Assembly: GCF_000006945.2 (NCBI RefSeq)
Contig: NC_003197.2
Span: forward strand, 1,240,001 to 1,304,000
From: Salmonella enterica subsp. enterica serovar Typhimurium str. LT2
GTDB lineage: Bacteria > Pseudomonadota > Gammaproteobacteria > Enterobacterales > Enterobacteriaceae
Reading direction: 5' to 3'
Length of the DNA stretch: 64,000 bases
Part shown: one piece after another, positions 52,597 to 61,800 of the stretch
Layout: each line of letters starts with the position of its first letter
Numbering within the stretch: position 1 is the stretch's first letter
Program-made: the position numbers and the translations under genes
Notes under the pieces: model-generated
Told to the model about the DNA's origin: nothing
Databases searched by the model: none
What the model saw: only the letters and a program-made list of their open reading frames with translations

Positions 52597-53622
52597 GTGG
52601 GCCCAGTAATGTTGAATGTCGAAGGATGTGAGCTGGATGCGGAGGAGCGCGAGATACTGGCGCATCCGCTGGTTGGCGGGCTTATTCTGTTCACGCGTAA
52701 TTACCATGACCCGGAACAGTTGCGCGAATTAGTGCGCCAGATTCGGGCGGCATCGCGTAACCATCTGGTGGTGGCCGTCGATCAGGAAGGCGGGCGCGTA
52801 CAGCGTTTCCGTGAAGGGTTTACCCGCCTGCCCGCGGCGCAATCTTTTTTTGCGCTGCATGGGCTGGAAGAGGGGGGGCGACTGGCGCAGGAGGCAGGGT
52901 GGCTGATGGCCAGCGAAATGATCGCGATGGATATTGATATCAGTTTTGCGCCAGTGCTGGATGTCGGGCATATCAGCGCGGCAATTGGCGAGCGTTCTTA
53001 TCATGCCGATCCAGCAAAAGCGTTGGCAATGGCAACGCGCTTTATTGACGGCATGCATGACGCCGGGATGAAAACGACCGGTAAGCATTTCCCCGGCCAC
53101 GGCGCGGTCACGGCGGACTCCCACAAAGAGACGCCGTGCGATCCACGTCCTGAAACGGACATCCGTGGCAAAGATATGTCGGTGTTCCGCACGCTGATTA
53201 GCGAGAATAAACTGGATGCGATTATGCCTGCCCACGTGATCTACCGCGCTATCGATCCGCGTCCGGCAAGCGGTTCGCCGTACTGGCTGAAAACGGTGCT
53301 GCGTCAGGAGTTAGGCTTTGATGGCGTCATTTTCTCCGACGATCTGTCGATGGAGGGCGCGGCGATTATGGGCAGCTATGCTGAGCGCGCTCAGGCGTCG
53401 CTGGATGCGGGTTGCGATATGATTCTGGTCTGCAATAATCGTAAAGGCGCAGTCAGCGTGCTGGATAATCTGTCGCCGATCAAAGCAGAACGTGTTACAC
53501 GTTTGTATCATAAAGGTTCATTTTCACGCCGGGAGCTCATGGACTCAGCACGCTGGAAAACAGCCAGCGCCCAGCTCAACCAGTTACATGAACGCTGGCA
53601 GGAAGAAAAAGCAGGTCATTAA
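52597..53622 (+). CDS. nagZ: Beta-N-acetylhexosaminidase NagZ
   Basis: A 341-residue family 3 glycoside hydrolase in the cytoplasm. It removes N-acetylglucosamine from 1,6-anhydro-MurNAc peptides during peptidoglycan recycling, a step that also feeds AmpR control of beta-lactamase where that exists. The catalytic loop has [18 protein letters not shown], and the nucleophile Asp lies in [13 protein letters not shown]. It starts with GTG at 52597. Confidence 0.96.
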
Positions 53623-53646
53623 CTCGAGTTTTCGTGAGGGTGCCAG

Positions 53647-54189
53647 ATGATTATTTATTTACACGGTTTTGATTCAAATAGTCCGGGCAACCATGAAAAA
53701 GTGTTGCAATTACAGTTTATCGACCCGGATGTTCGGCTGGTAAGCTACAGTACGCGGCATCCTAAGCACGATATGCAGCATCTGCTGAAAGAAGTGGACA
53801 AAATGTTGCAGTTGAATGTGGACGAGCGCCCTTTAATCTGTGGCGTGGGGCTGGGCGGTTACTGGGCGGAGCGGATTGGCTTTTTGTGCGATATCCGTCA
53901 GGTGGTTTTTAACCCGAACCTGTTCCCCTATGAAAACATGGAGGGGAAAATCGATCGCCCGGAAGAATATGCGGACATCGCTACAAAGTGCGTGACCAAC
54001 TTTCGCGAAAAAAATCGCGATCGTTGTCTGGTGATCCTCTCGCGTCATGACGAAGCGCTGGACAGCCAACGCTCAGCGCAAGCGCTTCACCCGTTTTATG
54101 AAATTGTGTGGGATGAGGAACAGACTCACAAATTCAAAAATATTTCGCCGCATTTGCAACGTATCAAAGCGTTTAAAACGCTGGGATAA
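53647..54189 (+). CDS. ycfP: UPF0227 family esterase-like protein YcfP
   Basis: A 180-residue alpha/beta-hydrolase-like protein (MIIYLHGFDSNSPGNHEKVLQLQF). The nucleophile elbow usually seen as GxSxGG is CGVGLGGYWAERIG here, with Gly in place of Ser, so classic serine hydrolase action is doubtful. The conserved EQTHKFKNI near the end carries a possible His. It starts 24 bp after nagZ and ends the operon at a strong terminator. The function is unknown. Confidence 0.93.
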   Translation: MIIYLHGFDSNSPGNHEKVLQLQFIDPDVRLVSYSTRHPKHDMQHLLKEVDKMLQLNVDERPLICGVGLGGYWAERIGFLCDIRQVVFNPNLFPYENMEGKIDRPEEYADIATKCVTNFREKNRDRCLVILSRHDEALDSQRSAQALHPFYEIVWDEEQTHKFKNISPHLQRIKAFKTLG

Positions 54190-54225
54190 CGCCATCCGGC
54201 AATATGGCGTTATCAGTGACCGGAT

Positions 54226-54250
54226 AACCAGCCTTGCGGCTGGTTTTTTT
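54226..54250 (+). terminator. Rho-independent terminator after ycfP
   Basis: A 7-bp stem ACCAGCC/GGCTGGT with a TTGC loop is followed by six or more T. Confidence 0.88.
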
Positions 54251-54293
54251 ATGCTCAATTCTCGCAAACTGTCTATCTTTTCAGCATGAAAAC

Positions 54294-54307
54294 TTGATGC
54301 ACATCAA
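54294..54307 (+). promoter_or_regulatory. FNR box upstream of ndh
   Basis: TTGATGCACATCAA is an exact match to the FNR consensus TTGAT-N4-ATCAA. It lies about 140 bp upstream of the ndh start. FNR repression of ndh without oxygen is established in E. coli. Confidence 0.88.
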
Positions 54308-54443
54308 TTTTGGTATGACCAATGCACCGTTCATGCTATTCTCATATCAGAAGCTTATTCTCATTAACGTAACTTGTTGTTAATTAAAGGCTATGCTAAT
54401 AACTTTTAATTAACAATTGGTTAATAAATTTAAGGGGGTCACG

Positions 54444-55748
54444 TTGACTACACCATTAAAAAAGATCGTGATTGTCGGCGGCGGCGCTGGCGGGCTGGAA
54501 ATGGCGACGCAGTTAGGCCATAAACTGGGGCGCAAGAAAAAAGCGAAAATCACGCTGGTAGACAGAAATCACAGCCATCTGTGGAAACCATTGCTGCACG
54601 AAGTGGCGACTGGCTCTCTGGACGAAGGCGTGGATGCGCTGAGCTATCTGGCTCATGCGCGTAATCATGGTTTCCAGTTCCAGCTGGGGTCGGTGATGGA
54701 TATCGATCGCGAAGCGAAAACCATCACCATTGCCGAGTTGCGTGATGAAAAGGGCGAACTGCTGGTGCCGGAGCGCAAAATCGCGTATGACACGCTGGTG
54801 ATGGCGCTGGGCAGCACCTCTAATGATTTCAACACGCCGGGCGTGAAAGAGCACTGTATCTTCCTCGATAACCCGCATCAGGCGCGCCGTTTTCACCAGG
54901 AGATGCTGAACCTGTTCCTCAAGTATTCGGCTAATCTGGGCGCGAACGGTAAGGTCAATATCGCCATCGTTGGCGGCGGTGCGACGGGGGTTGAGCTGTC
55001 GGCTGAACTGCATAATGCGGTAAAACAGCTGCATAGCTATGGTTATAAGGGGCTGACCAACGACGCGCTGAACGTGACGTTGGTTGAGGCTGGCGAGCGT
55101 ATTCTGCCTGCGTTGCCGCCGCGTATCTCCAGCGCCGCGCATAATGAACTGACCAAACTGGGCGTTCGCGTGCTGACGCAAACTATGGTCACCAGCGCCG
55201 ACGAAGGCGGTCTGCATACGAAAGAAGGTGAATATATTCAGGCCGATCTGATGGTGTGGGCGGCGGGTATCAAAGCGCCAGATTTTATGAAAGAGATTGG
55301 TGGTCTGGAAACGAACCGCATTAACCAACTGGTGGTGGAACCGACGCTGCAAACCACGCGCGATCCTGATATTTATGCGATTGGCGACTGCGCTTCCTGC
55401 GCACGTCCGGAGGGAGGTTTTGTGCCGCCTCGCGCTCAGGCGGCGCATCAGATGGCTACCTGCGCGATGAAAAACATTCTGGCGCAGATGAATGGCAAAC
55501 CGCTGAAAGCTTACCAGTATAAAGATCATGGATCGCTGGTCTCTCTGTCCAACTTCTCTACCGTGGGTAGTCTGATGGGGAACCTGACCCGCGGTTCAAT
55601 GATGATTGAAGGACGTATCGCCCGCTTCGTGTATATCTCGCTATACCGTATGCACCAGATAGCGCTGCATGGATACTTTAAAACCGGCCTGATGATGCTG
55701 GTGGGCAGTATTAACCGCGTCATTCGTCCGCGCCTGAAACTGCATTAA
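54444..55748 (+). CDS. ndh: NADH:quinone dehydrogenase, type II
   Basis: A 434-residue peripheral membrane flavoprotein that passes electrons from NADH to quinone without pumping protons. The FAD motif is IVIVGGGAGGLEMATQLG and the NADH motif IAIVGGGATGVELSAELH. The IYAIGDCASC motif near the C-terminus is the second FAD contact, and the C-terminal amphipathic part anchors it to the membrane. Translation starts at TTG 54444 with a strong AAGGGGG site. It is FNR-repressed. Confidence 0.96.
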   Translation: MTTPLKKIVIVGGGAGGLEMATQLGHKLGRKKKAKITLVDRNHSHLWKPLLHEVATGSLDEGVDALSYLAHARNHGFQFQLGSVMDIDREAKTITIAELRDEKGELLVPERKIAYDTLVMALGSTSNDFNTPGVKEHCIFLDNPHQARRFHQEMLNLFLKYSANLGANGKVNIAIVGGGATGVELSAELHNAVKQLHSYGYKGLTNDALNVTLVEAGERILPALPPRISSAAHNELTKLGVRVLTQTMVTSADEGGLHTKEGEYIQADLMVWAAGIKAPDFMKEIGGLETNRINQLVVEPTLQTTRDPDIYAIGDCASCARPEGGFVPPRAQAAHQMATCAMKNILAQMNGKPLKAYQYKDHGSLVSLSNFSTVGSLMGNLTRGSMMIEGRIARFVYISLYRMHQIALHGYFKTGLMMLVGSINRVIRPRLKLH

Positions 55749-55926
55749 TTTCTCTGCGTCTCACCGGCTGCTCGCGCCGGTGAGCGCTTCTCCATCACTC
55801 GCTTCGGAGTTGTCCGAATCCTTCAGCTTTACCGCCTCATCCCGCATTTTTCATCCTCATTCCGATTGGCTTTGTTCGCATACTGGTTGCAAAATTGTTA
55901 CCAATAGCAACGAAGGAGGAACTCCC

Positions 55927-56466
55927 GTGAATAAATCAATGTTGGCGGGTATAGGGATTGGCGTAGCGGCTGCGCTGGGTGTGGCGGCAGTGGCCAGTCT
56001 CAACGTATTTGATCGTGGTCCGCAATATGCGCAGGTGATATCGGCTAAACCGATTAAAGAGACGGTAAAAACGCCGCGTCAGGAGTGCCGTAATGTCACG
56101 GTCACGCATCGCAGACCGGTTCAGGACGAAAACCGTATTGCCGGCTCGGTGCTTGGCGCAGTAGCAGGCGGCGTGATTGGACATCAATTTGGCGGCGGTC
56201 GTGGTAAAGATGTGGCGACGGTCGTCGGGGCGCTGGGCGGCGGTTATGCTGGCAATCAAATCCAGGGATCAATGCAAGAAAGTGATACTTACACTACCAC
56301 GCAGCAACGCTGTAAGACGGTGTATGACAAATCTGAAAAGATGCTTGGCTACGACGTGACCTACAAAATTGGCGATCAGCAGGGCAAAATCCGCATGGAT
56401 AAAGACCCCGGAACGCAAATTCCCCTCGACGGCAATGGCCAACTGGTTCTGAATAACAAAGCATAA
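55927..56466 (+). CDS. ycfJ: YcfJ glycine-zipper protein
   Basis: A 179-residue protein with an N-terminal hydrophobic segment (MLAGIGIGVAAALGVAAVASL) and a glycine-zipper region (AGSVLGAVAGGVIGHQFGGGRGKDVATVVGALGGGYAGNQI, about residues 80-120), typical of envelope-associated glycine-zipper proteins. It starts at GTG 55927 with AAGGAGG upstream. E. coli ycfJ is linked to biofilm. The function is unknown. Confidence 0.9.
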   Translation: MNKSMLAGIGIGVAAALGVAAVASLNVFDRGPQYAQVISAKPIKETVKTPRQECRNVTVTHRRPVQDENRIAGSVLGAVAGGVIGHQFGGGRGKDVATVVGALGGGYAGNQIQGSMQESDTYTTTQQRCKTVYDKSEKMLGYDVTYKIGDQQGKIRMDKDPGTQIPLDGNGQLVLNNKA

Positions 56467-56487
56467 AAAAGCTGTACTCTGCAAGTT

Positions 56488-56524
56488 AGCCCCTCATTCG
56501 CTCAGGCTGAGGGGCTTTTTTTTA
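56488..56524 (+). terminator. Rho-independent terminator after ycfJ
   Basis: A 9-bp stem AGCCCCTCA/TGAGGGGCT is followed by eight T. Convergent comR ends just beyond. Confidence 0.9.
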
Positions 56525-56540
56525 TCCGAAGCCGCGTCGT

Positions 56541-57176
56541 TCAGGACTTGATCAGTTCAGGCCAGATGCGCAGAGTCGTACGCGTAATTTGCATCAGTTG
56601 TTCGAAGGTGGCACCTTCACGGGCGCTGATCGACATTCCCTGTAAAATACAGTTTATATATTCTGCGAGCGCCTGCGGGTTACAGTGCGCCGGAATTTCA
56701 CCGCGCTCCTGACGTTGGCGCAGAAACTGGATGAGCGTCTGTTCCTGCATGGCGTGGCGTGATTTTACCGTGCGGGCGATATCGCGCGAGGAGGCGGCCA
56801 GGGTGGCGGACGTATTAATCATAAAGCAGCCAGCCGGCGTGTCTGTACTGGTAAAGCAGGCGGCAATTTCTGTGAAGTAATCTTCCAGCGCCGATTCTAC
56901 GCTTTTCTCTTCACAAAAGAGCTGGGCTTCGTGTTTTGAGGCAAAGCGAGTGATGTAGCGATCCAGGACAGCGCGAAATAATCCTTTTTTGTTAGTGAAT
57001 TCCGCATAGAGAGTAGGCGCTTTCGCCCCGGTAGCCTCTACGAGATCGGCAAGCGAAGTTGCTTCATAGCCGTGCTGCCAGAAGAGAGTCATGGCCTTAT
57101 CAAGCGCGGCTTCCCTGTCGAACACTTTTGGTCGGCCACGGCTTTTCTTCGCGCAACTCGTGGTATCCGTTGTCAT
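56541..57176 (-). CDS. comR: TetR-family copper-responsive repressor ComR
   Basis: A 211-residue TetR-type repressor. The N-terminal helix-turn-helix is seen in REAALDKAMTLFWQHGYEATSLADLVEATGAKAPTLYAEFTNKKGLF. E. coli ComR (YcfQ) represses the divergent gene bhsA (comC) and releases it when copper binds. The ligand half has several Met and Cys residues (CFTSTDTPAGCFM) that might bind metal. The start ATG has no strong ribosome site. Confidence 0.93.
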   Translation of the reverse strand: MTTDTTSCAKKSRGRPKVFDREAALDKAMTLFWQHGYEATSLADLVEATGAKAPTLYAEFTNKKGLFRAVLDRYITRFASKHEAQLFCEEKSVESALEDYFTEIAACFTSTDTPAGCFMINTSATLAASSRDIARTVKSRHAMQEQTLIQFLRQRQERGEIPAHCNPQALAEYINCILQGMSISAREGATFEQLMQITRTTLRIWPELIKS

Positions 57177-57332
57177 GATGCCGTTGTACCTGTTTAAAGA
57201 GCGGTCTCTCTATTATAAAAACAAACCACTTCTGGCTCCAGAGTATTCATTAGAAAAATAAATCAATTCTATTCACATGAAAAATAACATCTTTATAAAT
57301 TATATAACGATCATTATAAAAAGAGGTTGACG

Positions 57333-57348
57333 TGTGATGTAGATCACA
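57333..57348. promoter_or_regulatory. CRP-type palindrome within the bhsA promoter
   Basis: TGTGATGTAGATCACA has perfect TGTGA/TCACA arms with a 6-bp spacer. It lies between the -35 and -10 hexamers, where a bound protein should repress. Confidence 0.65.
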
Positions 57349-57354
57349 TCTATG

Positions 57355-57380
57355 ATTAACTTATCGATCGTTAAGTTAAT
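57355..57380. promoter_or_regulatory. 26-bp palindrome, candidate ComR operator
   Basis: Arms ATTAACTTA and TAAGTTAAT flank a CGATCG core with one mismatched pair. It overlaps the end of the -10 hexamer and the expected start site of bhsA. Confidence 0.6.
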
Positions 57381-57417
57381 GCTTACGACACCCATTCATC
57401 TGCTAAAGGTCATCACT

Positions 57418-57675
57418 ATGAAAAACGTAAAAACCCTCATCGCTGCTGCCGTACTGAGTTCGCTCTCATTCGCCAGCTTCGCCGCCGTTGAAGTTCAGGC
57501 AACGCCAGAAGGTCAACAGAAGTTCGGCACCATTTCCGCGAATGGCGGCACGAATCTGGGCTCGCTGGAAGATCAGCTGGCGCAAAAAGCGCAGGAGATG
57601 GGGGCGAAGTCTTTCCGTATTACCTCTGTTACCGGCCCGAATACCCTCCACGGTACGGCGGTAATCTATAAGTAA
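57418..57675 (+). CDS. bhsA: Multiple stress resistance protein BhsA
   Basis: An 85-residue periplasmic or outer-membrane protein of the DUF1471/YdgH family. The signal peptide MKNVKTLIAAAVLSSLSFASFA is clear; the mature part is the small alpha/beta domain (VEVQATPEGQQKFGTISANGG). It affects biofilm, stress resistance and, as ComC, copper permeability of the outer membrane in E. coli; in Salmonella ycfR is induced by chlorine. It is divergent from its repressor gene comR. Confidence 0.95.
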   Translation: MKNVKTLIAAAVLSSLSFASFAAVEVQATPEGQQKFGTISANGGTNLGSLEDQLAQKAQEMGAKSFRITSVTGPNTLHGTAVIYK

Positions 57676-57717
57676 GCATTAACCCTCATTAATGCCGCTG
57701 CGATTGCCACAATAAAA

Positions 57718-57753
57718 AGAAAAAGCCTCGCGATGCATCGCGAGGCTTTTTTG
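57718..57753. terminator. Bidirectional terminator between bhsA and ldtC
   Basis: A perfect 30-bp palindrome (57721-57750) has A-rich and T-rich ends around CTCGCGA...TCGCGAG. Its A and T tracts serve both convergent transcripts. Confidence 0.9.
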
Positions 57754-57771
57754 TCGGTCAGCTATTCACGC

Positions 57772-58737
57772 TTACAGCGACTGCGGTTTCGCCTCTGCTT
57801 GACGGGTTACATCCACCGGCATTCCGGAACGCACTTCCATAACATGTTCCATCACCGCAGCATCGGTCTGCGGCGCGTCCTTAAAGGCCTGCATCGGGCC
57901 ATTCAGCACAATCGGCAACACCTGCGGATCGTCGCCTATATTTTTAGACAGCGGCTGATGAACTTCCACCAGTCGCACGCCGCCTGGCTCCACCGAGGCT
58001 TTAATCGGCGTATTGATAATATTCACTTTGGTTCCCGGCGTGACCTGACGGAACAATGTCTCTATATCACCGTCGCGCAGACGGATACAGCCGGAACTGA
58101 CGCGCATACCAATGCCAAAATCGGCATTCGTGCCATGTAACAGATAGACGCCGCCGTAGGCCGCTAAACGAATCGCGTGATGTCCCATTGGGTTATCGGG
58201 ACCGGCAGGCACCACGGCGGGGAGATCGATACCTTGCGCTTTATAACGGGCGCGAATATTGGCGGTCGGCGTCCAGGTTGGATTGGCGCGTTTATCCGAA
58301 ATGGTCGTCACCATCGTTGGCGTCAGGGTATCGCCGCCCAGTTGGCCAATCCCGATAGGGTAGACCGTGACCGTATTTTTCCCCGGTTGATAATAGTAAA
58401 GCCGTAATTCCGCGAGGTTAATGACGATACCTTCACGTGGCGCGTCCGGTAGCAGCGTTTGCAGCGGAATCGTTAGCACGCTGCCTGCGCGTGGCACATA
58501 AGGATCAATGCCGGGGTTGGCCTGTAACAGGGCTAAAAAGCCCACGTTATATTTTTTGGCGATCGCCTCCAGCGAGCCGCCGTCGTCTTCAACGACATGG
58601 AATTTATTTTCTCCCACCAGTCGACTGCCGGGGGGCGGAAGAGGCCACGTATTCGCCTGCGCGGGAAGGGCAAGCATGATGGTCGCGGTAAGCGCAAGCA
58701 ACGCCCACCAGCGAGAGAGTCGCGTATTGTTGAACAT
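57772..58737 (-). CDS. ldtC: L,D-transpeptidase LdtC
   Basis: A 321-residue periplasmic enzyme (old name YcfS) that attaches Braun's lipoprotein to peptidoglycan. A signal peptide (WWALLALTATIMLALPAQA) precedes a LysM domain (FHVVEDDGGSLEAIAKKYNVGFLALLQANPGID). The YkuD catalytic domain holds the motif HGTNADFGIGMRVSSGCIRLRDGD with the nucleophile cysteine. The start at 58737 matches the family length. Confidence 0.94.
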   Translation of the reverse strand: MFNNTRLSRWWALLALTATIMLALPAQANTWPLPPPGSRLVGENKFHVVEDDGGSLEAIAKKYNVGFLALLQANPGIDPYVPRAGSVLTIPLQTLLPDAPREGIVINLAELRLYYYQPGKNTVTVYPIGIGQLGGDTLTPTMVTTISDKRANPTWTPTANIRARYKAQGIDLPAVVPAGPDNPMGHHAIRLAAYGGVYLLHGTNADFGIGMRVSSGCIRLRDGDIETLFRQVTPGTKVNIINTPIKASVEPGGVRLVEVHQPLSKNIGDDPQVLPIVLNGPMQAFKDAPQTDAAVMEHVMEVRSGMPVDVTRQAEAKPQSL

Positions 58738-58884
58738 TATAATAAACCCATGATTATTATGTGGTTATTTTTATAAAAGAGGAAATAAGAATTATGGCGG
58801 TTGGCTGTGTCTGGAACTGCAGGGAAGTGCAAAGAATTTGTAAAGATTAGGCCGGACGCAGAGTAATGACGCCCGGCCTGACGC

Positions 58885-61800
58885 TTATGCAATAGCGTTT
58901 TCTTCCAGTTGCTGCATAAACTGGCGTACCCAGTCTATACGCGTTTTACGTTCGCTTAAATCCTGAATAAACTTGAGGCGCGTCGGGCCATCCAGACGGA
59001 AATGCTGCGGCTGTTTTTGCAGCAACCCGATAAGCCAGGCGGGGTCAACGTGGTTTTTCTCGGCGAACTCAATCGTTCCGCCTTTCTCGTTACCCTCCAG
59101 TTTTCGGATGCCGAGCTTTTGCGCCTGTTGGCGCAGGCGGGCGATATCCAGCAGATTACGCGCCGGATCGGGCAGCAGGCCGAAGCGGTCGATCAATTCC
59201 ACTTTGATCTCCTCCAGCTCGTTTTCGTTCTTCGCGCTGGCAATGCGTTTATAGAATGACAGCCGGGTATTAACATCCGGAATAAAATCATCCGGCAGTA
59301 ACGACGGCATTCGCAGCTCGACTTCCGTTTGCTGACTGGTGAGATCTTCCAGCGAGGGTTCGCGGCCTGCTTTCAGCGCATCAACGGCGTTTTCCAGCAA
59401 TTCCATGTAGAGTGAGAAGCCGATGGTTTCCATTGAGCCGCTTTGCTCTTCGCCAAGCAGTTCGCCCGCGCCGCGGATCTCCAGATCGTGGGTCGCCAGC
59501 GCAAACCCGGCGCCTAAATCCTCCAGCGACGCAATCGCCTCCAGCCGTTTTTGCGCATCGGTGGTCATGGCCTTAGGATGTGGCGTCAACAGCCAGGCGT
59601 AGGCCTGGTGGTGCGAGCGCCCAACGCGGCCACGCAGCTGGTGCAACTGCGCGAGGCCGAAATGATCCGCGCGTTCAATGATGATCGTGTTAGCGGTGGG
59701 AATGTCGATCCCCGTTTCGATAATGGTAGTACACACCAGCACGTTAAAACGTTGATGGTGGAAATCGTTCATGACCCGTTCCAGCTCACGTTCGCGCATC
59801 TGCCCGTGGCCTATAGCGATTCGCGCTTCCGGCACCAGTTCCGCCAGCCGCTCTGCGGCTTTCTGAATATTTTCGACGTCATTGTACAAATAGTAAACCT
59901 GACCGCCGCGCAGGATTTCACGCAGAATCGCTTCCCTTACCACCAGGCTATCATACTCGCGGACAAAGGTTTTTACCGCCAGACGACGGGCAGGGGGGGT
60001 GGCGATAATGGAGAGATCGCGCATACCGCTCATCGCCATATTCAGCGTCCGCGGGATCGGCGTCGCCGTGAGCGTCAGAATATCGACATCGGCGCGCATC
60101 GCCTTAATTCGCTCTTTGTGGCGCACGCCGAAACGATGCTCTTCATCGACAATCAGCAGGCCGAGGTCGCGCAGCTTCACATCGCTTTGTAGCAGTTTAT
60201 GCGTACCGATCAGAATATCGATCTTACCCTCGGCGGCTTCCGCCAGGATTTGTGTCTGCTCTTTGGCGCTGCGAAAGCGGGACAGCATCTCAATGCGTAC
60301 CGGCCAGTTGGCGAAACGGTCGCGGAAGTTGTCATAGTGTTGCTGCGCCAGCAGCGTAGTCGGCACCAGTACCGCTACTTGTTTATGGTTTTCCACTGCC
60401 AGGAACGCGGCGCGCATCGCCACTTCGGTTTTGCCGAAGCCGACGTCGCCGCACACCAGCCTGTCCATCGCCAGCGGTTGGCACATATCGCTCAATACGG
60501 CGTTAATCGCCTGTGCCTGATCGGGCGTCGTTTCAAACGGGAAGCTGTCGCAGAATAACTGATACTGCTCACGATCATGCTTAAAGGCAAAACCCTCTTT
60601 TGCCGCCCGTTGCGCATAAATATCCAACAGTTCCGCTGCGACATCGCGCACTTTTTCCGCCGCTTTCTGCCGGGCGCGCGACCAGGCGTCGCCGCCCAGT
60701 TTATGCAGAGGCGCACTTTCTTCCGCGCCGCCGGCATAGCGGCTAATCAGATGCAATGAGGAGACCGGCACATACAGTTTGGCGTCATTGGCGTAGGTGA
60801 GCATCAGATACTCACCCTTGATGCCGCCAGCCTCCAGAGTGGTCATGCCGGCATAGCGTCCGACGCCGTGCTCCAGATGCACTACCGGCTGACCGACGTG
60901 GAGCTCCGCCAGGTTACGAATCAACGTATCCGGGTTGATCGTGCGGCGGGAATCCAGGCGGCGACGCGCCACCCGCTCACCCAAAAGATCGCTTTCACAA
61001 ATCAGCGCCAGATTGCGTTGGGTGTCGATAAAGCCATGTTCTGCGGCGCCAATCATCAGATAGCGTCCCGCATCCTGCGCCTCGTCCAGGCGTAATATCC
61101 GCTTCGGCGCGATTTTTATGCGAGCCAGGAGCTCTCCCAGAGCTTCGCGGCGTCCTTCGCTTTCCACAGAAAAAATCACCGGACCGCTGAAAGATTCGAG
61201 GAACTTACGCAGCGCGTCCAGCGGCGCTTTCTGCTGCGCCTGGATAGCCAAATCCGGTAATTTCTGGAAACCGAGATTGGTATTGGCGGCTTTTTCCGGC
61301 AGATGGTCGGTTTTAAGCTGGAGGCGAGGCCAGCGTTTAAGCTCGGAAAAGAGCTCATCCACCCGTAGCCAGAGGGCTTCCGGCGGCAAAAGCGGGCGCA
61401 TAGGATCGACGCCACGATTTTCAAAACGCGCCAGCGTATCGGCCTGAAAGCGTTCGGCGCTGGTTTCCAGCGAGCCGGTATTCACCACCAGAGTATTGGC
61501 GGGGAAATAGCTAAATAATGGCGGTAACGGTTCGCTGAAAAAGAGCGGCTGCCAGTATTCGATCCCGGCGGGCAGAGTGCCTTTGCTGACCTGCTGATAG
61601 ATGTGCTCGGCGTCGCGTTTTACCTCAAAGGTATCGCGCCACTGGCTACGGAAAAGCTCAATAGCGGCTTTGTCGGTAGGAAATTCGTGCGCGGGCAACA
61701 AATTGATGGCCTCGACCTCCTCCAGCGTACGCTGGGTATCCGCGTCAAACAGACGCAGGCTGTCGATTTCATCATCAAAAAAGTCGAGGCGATAAGGCTG

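Larger units (their letters stand above)
57177..57417. promoter_or_regulatory. comR-bhsA divergent control region
   Basis: An AT-rich gap with a likely bhsA promoter: TTGACG (57327-57332), an 18-bp spacer and TATGAT (57351-57356). A CRP-type palindrome lies inside the spacer, a 26-bp palindrome over the start region and a 16-bp palindrome TATAACGATCATTATA (57303-57318) upstream. Confidence 0.7.

Noticed and set aside
54513..55529. 338-codon leftward frame over ndh
   Set aside because: Antisense to ndh, with repetitive Arg/Gln/His composition and no recognisable domain.
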